From assembly GCF_014805625.2 (NCBI RefSeq), contig NW_023998454.1:1765957-1829956 (forward strand): a stretch of DNA of 64,000 bases. Direction: 5' to 3'. The DNA comes from Glossina fuscipes. Taxonomy: Eukaryota; Arthropoda; Insecta; Diptera; Glossinidae. Each line of letters starts with the position of its first letter. Position 1 is the first letter of the stretch. The notes below the pieces were generated by a model. That model was given only the letters and a program-made list of their open reading frames with translations. It had not been told where the DNA came from and made no database searches. A program made the position numbers and the translations under genes. Below, piece by piece: positions 50,535 to 60,790 of the stretch.

Positions 50535-51375
50535 TTATTTTATTATATTTATCTATTTATTTATTCAAGCATACGATTTACGTGTGCAGTAGATAGATAA
50601 TTACATTAATTAATGCATATAGAAATACGCGATCATACCGCAGTATTAACTCAGTCCCAGCCAACTCAGCATACCAAAATGGCAATCATGCACGACTGCG
50701 AAAATAGTTCATAAGTTTAAGACGAAAAACAGTATTAGAATGAGAGAAAACACTGAGTTCATGTGGTAATCAGCCTATTGATGCTTAGGATGTAAAGTTT
50801 AGAGTTTCGAGCACAGTGCAAAAATCTAAATTTATTACATAATATTAAGGGTAAACCACTCTTCATCATATTGTAGACCAAGACCAAGTTACGACACTAA
50901 AAGAACAATCACGAAACTTTTGGAAGTGACATATGGTCCCTCCGCTTGATGTTACATACGAATCTAACAATTACATGAACCATAAGTCGCAACGTATCGA
51001 GAGTAACAACAAGAGAAACAGAACGAGAATATAGAATCTGCCGCATAAAGCATCATGAGCCAACTTTTAACTAATGTGCACAGATAGATATATACTCAAA
51101 GCAGAGATCATCTTTAGAGTACACCAAACTTTATGACACCGACCACGCTCAGACACTTCTGACCCGACCTAGATGAAAGGACACGTCAGGAGAAGGACTG
51201 GCAACAGAACTAAATATAATCGGTTTCGTCTTAGAAGGATTTAATATAAGCCGATTTACAGAGCTCCAGACAACCATCTACACGTCGCTCAAGGGTCTCA
51301 TTGGATGTGCGATCAACATTGAACAGTAAAAACACATCATCCACTAGCTAGATAACAGATGTTTTAAATATACAG
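50535..51375 (-). mobile_element. Jockey-like non-LTR fragment E3
   Basis: The minus strand reads VVWSSVNRLILNPSKTKPI (frameshifted around it), then SSVASPSPDVSFHLGR, RRDHMSLPKVS and further C-terminal blocks with many stops. It ends in a gaataaataaata-type tail at about 50548-50575. It is convergent with E2, with tails about 110 bp apart. Inactive. Confidence 0.75.
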
Positions 51376-51435
51376 CTATATCGGACAATATAGGGATATA
51401 GGAAAAAGAGATCAAAATATAACGCTAACGTCAAT

Positions 51436-51963
51436 GTCATGTAGTGTTCTTTGCTCAAATCAACGTAAGAATTGAAAAAACTTTTTATAAATTATTTTCC
51501 AATCGCTAGCAGATATTTGTGCAAACGCTGCTACGATTTTTCATTAAATTTATCCCCACCTACAATTTCCTCGACAAATATCATTTGCGGGATTGTTTGT
51601 GCATTTTTCTTTGCCGTACAAATACATTCATCCAACCTTATATATCTTCTCTAGAGCATGTAACAATTATTAAATTATCTTTGTTAGCAACTTTCACTCT
51701 ACTGTAAGTAATATTGATCCAAACTATAGGGCGAATTGTGCAAATTCCAATGCCGTTTGAATTTTATTTTATAGCGGTGATCTACTGCGACGGCTACAAT
51801 TAGCGATACACTTTGTGCTTAATGAATATTTGTGTGACTGTGCACTCAAGGTATATATGGTTTCCTTATTTATTTTTAGTAAACCAAAGCACTCTAAATA
51901 CTTGCACATAATTTCCTGTGAAGAACTTAATTTGCAAGACCACAAAAGCGGATATAAGAGGTG
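51436..51963 (+). CDS. Candidate spliced gene fragment, unidentified
   Basis: Two frames join in phase: one ends at 51703 before gtaagt, and the next starts at 51775 after 'ttttatag' (71-bp intron, phase 2). The joined product reads IFVQTLLRFFIKFIPTY..., LCRTNTFIQPY, LLGDLLRRLQLAIHFVLNEY and continues to a stop at about 51963. A further upstream 48-bp intron (51465-51512) would open the 5' end, but no start codon was found. Hydrophobic helices are possible. It lies beside retroelement fragments, so it may be a remnant. I do not recognise it. Confidence 0.35.
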
Positions 51964-52784
51964 AAACAAATGGCGGCTGCAAAACAACAAGCTGAACATG
52001 TACTAAATATGGAGGAAAACATTTACGTAAACTTTTTTGCGGAAAATTTCGATTTATTTAAGAGGAAATTGCTAAATGAAATATATCAAAATATGTAAAC
52101 ATACGGACACTCTTGGTAGATTGCTTAATATAATCTCCGTTCTGCAGCAATCGTGCTAAGAAGAAATATATAGATATACGAAGAAATACATATATGAATA
52201 TATATAAGAGAAAAGCAAATATAACTGAAAATCACATCTTTTCAGTTAACGATAGAATTACAAAAACACAATAAGTTTACATCTTTGCACTGATAATTGA
52301 CTCTATAATTGAGTATATGTCGTAATTGCTAGAAGCTCAGTCGCAGATGCTGGAATACTGTTCAAGTGTTAATCCCAGTTTGTGTATACCAACAACAACA
52401 AAAGTAATAATTTGAAACGATCCACTTACACATTTCCACCATATGTATTAGCAATTTGATAGGCATTCAACTTGAACTTGTGCGTTTGTGGTTAAAATAT
52501 ACAAACTTTCAATTTATTTATCCAAAATTTTTCATTCTATAGGTGCGCGTATTTGTGTGCAAGCGAACATAATTTACACCGAACCAACCAGTATCTCTTC
52601 TATCTCTGTTTGCAAATCTATATATGTATATATTTGTGCATATGGATATGCATGGGATACACTTCAATAATTTATACGTACTGTCAGAAACATGCACATA
52701 TGCACAAGCACGTAAACGCAATAGTTCGTAGTTGGCACTGCAAGCAGTGGTAATATCCCTGAGTCTATATTATATAAAAGCAGA

Positions 52785-52785
52785 C

Positions 52786-52817
<32 letters not shown>

Positions 52818-52865
52818 CTATGTGTATTTCCGTGTACATACATAGTATATATATATATATATATA
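52785..52865. repeat. (TG)n/(TATG)n and (TA)n microsatellites
   Basis: A (tg)n run grades into tatgtg units, followed after about 15 bp by a (ta)n run. Confidence 0.9.
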
Positions 52866-53934
52866 AAAATATATTATATCCTTTAGAGCATTTGTATCAC
52901 AGTTAAACCATAAAACTGTTAAATTCGAAAATCAATAAAAAGCATACAGTTTACCTCTATCCTGCCACAAATACGAAATCGAACGTATTATTTTTTCTAC
53001 CCAACACTCTTCGTATTCGTATGTGTATTTATATACACATGTACAGCCATGGACATATGAACAGTACAAGTTTGGACCCAACATTTTTTCTCACATGCAA
53101 TATTTCTGGCTATTTCTACTTCCAAAGAATTTTTGTATCTTCGTGTTTTTACACCCATTACCGAAAGTTAAGTACGTTGTCATCTTGTCTAAACATTTGC
53201 AGCGCCAATGTTGCAAGTCCATCTCTCGGTTCGTGTGAACATGTATGGGAAATATGCTCGCTTTGACATTTAACAAAAACGTCGAAAGTTGTTGAAAATA
53301 GGCCGAGGGTGGTCAAAGAACACGCCTGCGGTAGAACACGGTCTGAAAACAATTCGGTTTCCAAAAACAAAATAGTTTGCTCTTTGCTCGTTAATTATAA
53401 ACAACAACGTTAATTATAAACAACAACGGATAGAAGATACAAATTTGCCTTTATATTCTACAGCGTCTATGTAAAAATTGAAAAAGTCCACCACGTCTAC
53501 CAAATATGATACATTAACGAAATTCAATTTAATTTCTTTTTTTTTTAGTTTTTCTAAGAGAAAAGTGATGGGTGGGAAGTATTCTTTGGAGCCGAATGTA
53601 ATTTTGTTGTCCTTCACTGTACAACATTTTTTGTTTGAATTAATCAAACTCTCCGAAATTTTATATATTTTATGCATACTGCACATTAGCTTGCAAAGTC
53701 AACCATTAAACGCCCTAAATCGCATTGCCTAATACCATTCTTCATTTACTTCGCACCAAAAATTATACTTTGTTTAAGTGCATATCTTTCATGGGAGCAC
53801 TCATATGGCGGGAGGCCCATAAATGAAACCGACGTAACCTAAATGTAAAACACTTAATTTTCTTGTCACAAGATATTATTATCCTTCTCCTGTTTCCGTT
53901 ACAAAGTAGAAAATCTATAGTAGGAGCATAGGAA

Positions 53935-54080
53935 CACAAATGAAAAGACGAGTTCAAATCGGCCCAAAAAACGATTCTGAATCCATCGATATAATAAAAA
54001 ATCGGTCTTTCTGAAGACCTGCTAGCTATCCGGACACTCTTCTTCCATCCCGTATCGAGACCTGCGTAACCTGAAATGAA
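53935..54080 (+). repeat. Dispersed repeat family A, fragment
   Basis: It shares 'cgattctgaatc', 'gatataataaaa' and the following 'tcggtctttct' block with 43160-43230 and 19430-19480. Confidence 0.5.
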
Positions 54081-55854
54081 CACAACATTTTTGGAATTTT
54101 TTTGTTAAATTTCTTAATAAATTTTTGACTTTATTCTCATAATAAAATATATGTATGCTCTTTGTGTACGCACACATATCTATAATCTATGGTCATAGTC
54201 ATGTAGATATAACAAATATATCTTTTAGTGTGCAGTTTAGTAAAGAACTAACGCCCTAATACGTTATATGGCTTGAGTATATGTACCTATTTTAACCATT
54301 AAGTAAGTTTCTCCTTCTCTCTTATCCTAAATCGATGATGCCCTTCTTTACTTCTTTGCTACCCTTTGCTTTTCAACTGTTCTTTTTTCCATAATGTATA
54401 CAAATTCCAAATTCTTGTTCAAGTGCACTCGTACACTCACGTTATATAGGCGAATGAGTGGTTTGTCATTTTATTCAACATTTTTGTAGTTTACCAAGTT
54501 TGCTTGATTTACTTACAACGAAGGACACAAAACATACGGAACACACGGAACATATAGAGCGTACAGAACATACAGCACAGAGTGATATCCTAACTTGTAT
54601 CCAAGATGTGTTTGTCAAATCAGCGAAATGCTATCTTCCAATAACACACCACCTATCCATGCACTATTCATCCACGTCTGTCTGTCATTTTATAATACAT
54701 TTGCAATAGTTTTATATTACTACTTGTACATCAGATTACATCGTTTTTGTTGTTGTAATAGCTGACATTACTTGTCTGCAAAGAGTTTTCTGCTTCAGTT
54801 TTCATATTAAAAATATTTATAAAAAAAGGTCACAAAAATGAATAAAAATTTCTATAATTCTATCGAAATTCTTTGAGGATTATCTTTCATTTTCGTTATC
54901 CTTTTTTCCTTATTAGGCCCTTATTTTTATATAAATACCAAACATTGAAGAGTAAATTCTGAGAAGGTATTCATCGCATTTAAAGCTGAAAATCACACAG
55001 AATAGTAAGCAACATTTTTGTTTTCAATCACTGATCGTTTAATATATATCTTAAGTTAAAATAACTTTACAACGTCAGAAAATTATATTCGATCGTGACC
55101 GAATCTTTTATACCCATTAGCGTTACCTTAAAAGAGGCTGAAAAAAGGACAAGAACTAAATTTTCATAATCTACAATATTGGGTGGGCACGGCTGATGTT
55201 TTCTATTTTTAGAATAAAAGTGGAAATTTTGTCATGCTTTGGTTGTGATTTATCAGTAACAAACGAAAAAGCGTAAAGCAAACGTAAAGCAAAGACCTGA
55301 CGGACGCACGCGTTCTATGCCCGTCTTTGAAAAGTTAAGATCATTTTTAAATTCCGTTGGCGATATTTTTGTTTTTGCGAACAGGAGGATGGTTACCACA
55401 AATGCTACACAGTTGAAAAAACGGACAGATGACAAATGAATATGCAGACATGCTTAGGTGCATTCTAAATTTGAATCTGGCCAAGATTTTATATACTTTA
55501 TAAATCTGTTGAAGCTTGTTTCTATACGTTATAAAGGCATTGCCAAAAAGATGAAATTTCATTACAATATAATATTCTGTAGGCGTTGTCAAATATTACT
55601 ATTTTCGTACGGGTACTACAGCAACGCTCATAGCATGCATGTGCAAATTTGTGCAGATTTTTCTACCATAGTTTACGAGGAATGGGCAATAAACCGATTT
55701 AGTATTCGCGATTGATGAGCTAGGCGTATCCTTCAATCAGCTACGTACAAGAACTTCTAGGGCTTTTAAAGTGAATAGCTCATAGTCAATAGCTCATTGC
55801 AAGGACGGGCCGAAAGACATTCTTGAATCAATTCAGAATTTTATTCTGACCACG

Positions 55855-55880
55855 AATATATATATATATATATATATATG
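55855..55880. repeat. (TA)n microsatellite
   Basis: About 12 uninterrupted ta units. Confidence 0.95.
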
Positions 55881-56213
55881 TTATAACTCCGATCCTTCGA
55901 TGATGGGCACAACAACTAACACTGTCCAAATAAATCTTCTACACTTTACTAGTAAATGTCGCATATGTAATTGAGGTGTTCCCTGAAAAATCAGTCAAGT
56001 ATTTTGGTTGAGTCTAAAGTTGAAAATAATTCATAAAACCTCAAGCAAAACAACTTTTTCTTTTTCAAAATTTTTAGCGAATTTTTCCGTTAAAAAAAAA
56101 TGCCTTTGACATCTTAATAAAAATAATAAAGGATTTATACTTTATTTGGCTCAAAATATATTAGAATCTATTAGATTGATTGCATTGGTACGAAAAACGC
56201 GAACTCGTCTGGA

Positions 56214-56426
56214 ATGGAGAACAAATACTTCAAAACCACTTCAATTCATCCCCCTTCCTATTATAAATCGCTACTCCAAGGAGCGAAAATTAAAGAAAGG
56301 CGAGCAGACATTGACGAACAAATTAACTCTCTGTTGCATAACGTCCACGAAAATTTGCGAGAGCAAAAACTTAGGAAGATCGCCAAACGCATACACAAAG
56401 CCAATGAGTTGATGAAAGAAAATTAA
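56214..56426 (+). CDS. Candidate 70-residue coiled-coil protein
   Basis: An ATG in fair context (ctggaATGg) opens a frame that ends with TAA. From residue 20 the product is strongly helical and charged (KIKERRADIDEQINSLL, then LREQKLRKIAKRIHKANEL), suggesting a coiled coil. The upstream frame is closed by TAG near 56178. No family was recognised. It could be a small gene or the last exon of a larger one. Confidence 0.35.
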   Translation: MENKYFKTTSIHPPSYYKSLLQGAKIKERRADIDEQINSLLHNVHENLREQKLRKIAKRIHKANELMKEN

Positions 56427-56450
56427 AAAAGGGATAGAATGAAAAAAATT

Positions 56451-56580
56451 TCCAGTTTGGAAGAGCACGAAATGCAAACCCATCAACTTTGGATAAGTAG
56501 AAACTGCACTTACTAGTACTGATGCATGCATCATCCCTTTCCCGGGACGCACGATTATATCGGATCATAAAAATTTGTTT
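56451..56580 (-). repeat. Duplicated segment, copy 1 (ends at a splice-donor-like site)
   Basis: It matches 57240-57370. The conserved part is 'atgca(t/c)gcatcagtact' followed by a/g and gtaag on the minus strand, flanked by a shared gaaatgcaaac block. The two copies are about 790 bp apart. Translations in the frame ending at the donor (RYNRASRERDDACIST and RYTHSSCGRDNARIST) are similar but not identical. Confidence 0.6.
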
Positions 56581-56619
56581 GCAAAGAAGAATGGCGGACG
56601 TTGTCATGCGCTGCCTTAA

Positions 56620-56808
56620 CTAATTTTCAATCACTTTTCTTTTCTTTCTCAATGTTGACGTTTGCAGCATCGGACATTTGAAACTGTTCAGCGCGATGTG
56701 GCAGAAATGCTTGTTGTCATCTGAAGAATTTGAGCGAGCATTTATTACAGAAGCACTTATAAAGATGAGGAGAGGAGAATATTCAAAAAACTTCTTAAAA
56801 AATGCCAT
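56620..56808 (-). CDS. Candidate small secreted peptide, 62 residues
   Basis: The ATG at 56808 has a good fly start context (aaaagATGg). The product begins MAFFKKFFEYSPLLIFISAS, a convincing signal peptide with likely cleavage near INA-RS. A short mature part with two Cys and a basic C-terminus (LRKKRKVIEN) follows. An in-frame ATG at 56844 is less suitable. The plus strand of the same DNA also has an open frame (56696-56836), so only one is probably real. Small secreted peptides of this type are common in flies, but the function here is unknown. Confidence 0.35.
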   Translation of the reverse strand: MAFFKKFFEYSPLLIFISASVINARSNSSDDNKHFCHIALNSFKCPMLQTSTLRKKRKVIEN

Positions 56809-57239
56809 CTTTTTTTCCTGGTTAGACAACTGGTGACATCGCAACGAATCAAATAATCAACAAGATGGTTTATTTATTGAAAACCTTACTCGTTACGAAG
56901 CCACTTTTGAAGGCGCTTTTCTTTTTTTAAGCTATTAAAAAAATGAAATGATGCTCTCCCATTCCTGATCATTCCAGGTGCCAAATAAGTCCTTTTCAAT
57001 GTCTGAATGATGCAGCCAAAGTCACTGCAAATGCATTTGGATGGAAAACGGAAAAGAAAACGGTTCCTATTTCTTCCGTTCTTTTTTGCAAATCGGAATA
57101 GTAACGATATGATATGAGCGCCCATCTTACCGCCTAATATCTAGCGATTCTATTTGCAACGATACTAACGAATTACTAACGTTTTCTCTCTCTGCACTGC
57201 AACAACGCTTAAAGAATTTTAGTTTCAGCGCAAACATAA

Positions 57240-57370
57240 ATGAAATCCCTCGAAGAATAGCAAGAAATGCAAACTAACCCATCATTTGTGAATAAGTCGA
57301 GGCCGCCCTTACCAGTACTGATGCGTGCATTATCCCTTCCGCAGGACGAATGAGTATATCTCAACTATTC
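57240..57370 (-). repeat. Duplicated segment, copy 2
   Basis: See the copy at 56451-56580. The donor-like gtaagg follows the same 'atcagtact' on the minus strand. Confidence 0.6.
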
Positions 57371-57712
57371 TATAATCTACCAAACTTTAGGCTAGAATAA
57401 AAATGATTTTATCGTTACCACTTTTGCAACTTTCTAATAGATTTTATGCCGTACAATAAATTAAAATCTTTCCCGTCGTAAAATAGGAAGTAATCGATTA
57501 ATTTAATTTGCTAGGTTTCTCTTTCTGCTCTCTCTCCAATCGTGAATTCGCTGCAAGTTCTTGAACAAGCTATTGTTGAATTATTGCTTGCGTACTGAAA
57601 ACTGCATAGCTTACGCTTACGACAACCGTGATCAGCAAATAACCTCCTGTAGAAAAAGACTCAAAACATGAAGAAACGCCCACTTGGCTTTTGATCACGG
57701 TCTTGAAGCAAA

Positions 57713-58800
57713 ATGGATGACTGCGAAGCAAGGGAGTCGAAAATAAAAAAAAAAAAATATACACCACACAATATTGGAGAGAACTTAATATACACATGTG
57801 ATGCCCGTAACAAGCGTAGACCTAGAAAAGGCACTCTAATCTTCCCTGGCACGGTTGCAATATCGTTAGAATTCAGAAAAAATGAAGAAATGAGAGACTA
57901 CAAAGAAAGTAACATTAAAGAAAACGAAAAGATCCCTAAGTATTTAAAAACAAATGATTTAAGGCAGATGAGATATAGAGTTTGCAATGAAAAGAAAAAT
58001 TCGGATAAAAAGTGACCTTAGAGCAGTCCAACAATGTCGTTCTACAGAGTGGCCATATTTAAAAATTTTCATAGAATCTTTTATTTAACAATGATAATAA
58101 TAATAAGTAATACGATCTGTCTTTGTTTCTCAACTCCAAGGGAATCCGATCAAATAGTAAATTTGCTCAACATCAGCATAAGCGCGTACGTGCGTTGTAA
58201 ATTTTCTCCTTAAATCGAGTATTCGACCATATTCCAATTACAAAATACAAGTTTTTTCGAATCAAAAAAGATAAACGTGCTTACTTAATGAAACACATCC
58301 AGGCTACTAAATGCAAACTTAGTATATTTCCAGGAATTGCAACAAACCGAATTTAATCTCTCAATTGAATTTAAAAGCTGAATTGGAGTATACCATAAAT
58401 CCGGATACTATGAAGCATTTATCTTCTCTTGTGATAGATGCTTCAATGTGTGAAAATCGTAAAAAAAGAGAAAGAATAAACGAAACATTCACAGAAGCTT
58501 TCATTCTGTGTGCATACAAGTATGACAAGCATTTTGCTGAAGTAAGTGGGTGTGACACACAATACCACTCATATGTTCATAATTTAGAAGATTTACAATG
58601 CATACTAGTGACAGTAAGCAATTTATGATAGTAAAGAGACTCAATTTAATGAAATGGCATTTTAGGGCATTTTTCATATCAGCAGCTTTAAAAAGAGACG
58701 CCAATGTCCTTTAAAGAATTCTATGGCAGGTACTTGCCTAGGAGAAGTTTATCGCTCTTTATTAGACTCTTTTTATCCTTGCTTCATTTATGAGCTTTAG
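57713..58800 (+). CDS. Unidentified protein, three exons
   Basis: Proposed exons are 57713-58011, 58334-58541 and 58666-58800, giving 213 residues. The start is in strong fly context (gcaaaATGg), with an in-frame stop just upstream. Exon 1 ends in phase 2 at a weak donor (aaaaa|gtgacc). Exon 2 follows 'tatatttccag' and ends at a good donor (gctgaa|gtaagt). Exon 3 follows 'ggcattttag' and ends at TAG. All joins keep the frame, which by chance is unlikely. The protein is basic and rich in Lys, Arg and Asn, with no signal peptide, transmembrane segment or motif I recognise. Exons 2 and 3 read ELEYTINPDTMKHLSSLVID and TCLGEVYRSLLDSFYPCFIY. The weak first donor is the main doubt. Confidence 0.55.
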
Positions 58801-59940
58801 GGCAAGGAAACAGCAATTATTTAACACATTGAAAAACAATTAAAAAAGTTCAATGGTATCGTTTTTTGTTTTTGCTAAACTGAAATATTTTACATATTTT
58901 TAAGGAATAATTTCCTTCAACTTTTACAGGAAATTATATAATTATGTATGAACGTAAATGCACGTGAATGAAAACGAATTCCTTAAAAGCTGGCTGCTCA
59001 TATCATCTCTGCAATTTATACCTGATATTGCATATTATATATAAAGATATGGTTGCATGTAAGATGAAAGGAGATTGAAAATGAACTGAAAAAGAATAAG
59101 TTTTACAACAATGACTGAAGAGAACGAAAGTATGACTTTTTTCTGTCAGAGACAAATAAATGTAACTTTCAGACAGTTATGATTGCTTATCAAACTGAAG
59201 ATATATGCACTCATATAACCTAAGATATGTACGTTCTCCCTCGTGCTCAAAAGCAGGAAGAATAAACAGTTAAATAATACATTGATGAAAATATTTATTT
59301 TTATTTAAAAAGTACGAGTTTACATTTCTCAAAAGTTTTTTTTTTAACTATTTCTACAACTCGACGTAGTTAATTCAGCAAGATTTAAATGTGCATTCAC
59401 TTAGAAAGAGATAGGTTTTAGGAAATAAATAATTTAAGACTTTGTAGTACCTGCTCCATTACGATGCGACCATTTAAATACAAAACTATGGCCTGAAAAG
59501 TGTCAGAATATTATTTTGAAAAGCAAGTTGGAACAACTGGATGTTCAAAAGCATTACACTCCCCTCTAACATCGTTCGATTCCGCATATAGATTTCATAT
59601 TTTTGGTGAACTATATTTAACTAAACGAATTGGGAATAAGCAACATCCTTGGATAACCTTTTTTTTAGGAGCACAATCCCCTGCCTCGACAAAGCATATA
59701 ATCACATATAGAAAAGCACATTCTCTCATGCAGCCACGTTTACTAAAGTGTAATATAAGAAAAGCCCACAAAGTACGCTATTTTCAGTCAGTTTTGCAAC
59801 GACCGTTGAGGTGAATTATTGACTTAGCTTCAGTTTCAATAAAAAATTATACTCGCTTCACCTTTAGAAAAACTCATTTAAAAAGTAAAAGATTGATCGG
59901 CTATTAAGAGCTTCCATGTATTTTGATCATTTCATTGAGA
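58801..59940. other. No supported gene
   Basis: A 104-codon frame at 59500-59814 (+) starts at GTG directly after a stop codon. It has no motif or splice support, so it is not called. Confidence 0.5.
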
Positions 59941-59949
59941 AAAATTGGT

Positions 59950-60790
59950 ACAGTATGAATTAATAAAAATTTTTTCCACCTCTTTTTATAACTTTTTTCC
60001 GTCTTTCTGTCAATATGGCAGTACGATGTCGAAAGAACGATATTGGTTTGGCAGCCATCCAATCGTCGACTATTTTTTGCACTTCTTCAGCATTTCGGAA
60101 CTGCATGCCAGGCAAGCCGTGCTGCATCGATCTGAATAAGTGGTAATGAAGAGAAGGCGCTTTGTCTGGTGAGTATGCTGAGCGCGGCAGAAGTTTCCAT
60201 TCGAACTACAATAGTGTATCATTGACAACTCCTGCAACGGGTGATCGTTGACATGCTAAAGGATGACTTTGCTTCTGCCAATCGCTGTTGTTGTTCTTTT
60301 TTGCAGCAATACATCGTTCAATACGTTTAATTGACATCCGTAGACTTCTGCTTTAGCAGCCCTACTGCACAACACCTTGCTGATTCCTCCATATGCATAG
60401 CAAAACTCTATAGGCATGAATATTTCGCTTCAATGTCGAAGTAGATGGCTCTCTTCGACTAACCCATGAATTGTTGTGGTAGACACAGCCTTCATCGCAA
60501 GACACAGTACGCCACAGAAAACACTTCATTTTTTTGCTGGCAAGCAATAAAACTGTTTCAAACGGCATTTTTAGTGTTCGAAGTTTTTTTTGAGAGGATG
60601 GGCTGGGCTTTCGTCTAACAGCTCCTGCCCCACTTTTAAGCCGTTGAAACCATAATCGACAATTAGAATATGATGAAGCAGCATCATCATAAGCTCTTAA
60701 AAGCGTTTGACGGGCTTCGACAGCAGATTTCTTCAAGTGAAACAACAAGTAATGAACATCAAAAATATTATGCAACGTTCAGCGTTCCAT
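59950..60790 (-). mobile_element. Mariner transposon remnant
   Basis: The minus strand reads HYLLFHLKKSAVEARQTLL with a WFQRLKSGA motif (60640-60775), the N-terminal DNA-binding domain of mariner transposase. The catalytic-domain piece STSTLKRNIHAYRVLLCIW follows (60370-60450), then LFRSMQHGLAGMQFRNAEEV-like C-terminal sequence with frameshifts (59990-60150). The central part and the catalytic Asp regions are damaged. Inactive. Terminal repeats not resolved. Confidence 0.88.

Larger units (their letters stand above)
51964..56140. other. Gene-free AT-rich DNA with simple repeats
   Basis: No supported gene. It holds TG- and TA-rich microsatellites (52785-52865, 55855-55880), a degenerate gaacacacg-type short tandem repeat at 54520-54583, and a family A repeat remnant near 53935-54080. 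Confidence 0.5.

Noticed and set aside
54458..54709. A protein with HTEHTEH-type repeats
   Set aside because: The repeat pattern comes from a degenerate short DNA tandem repeat. No start context or splice support was found.
59500..59814. A 104-codon plus-strand frame
   Set aside because: It starts at a non-ATG codon directly after a stop and has no acceptor, motif or coding-like codon pattern.
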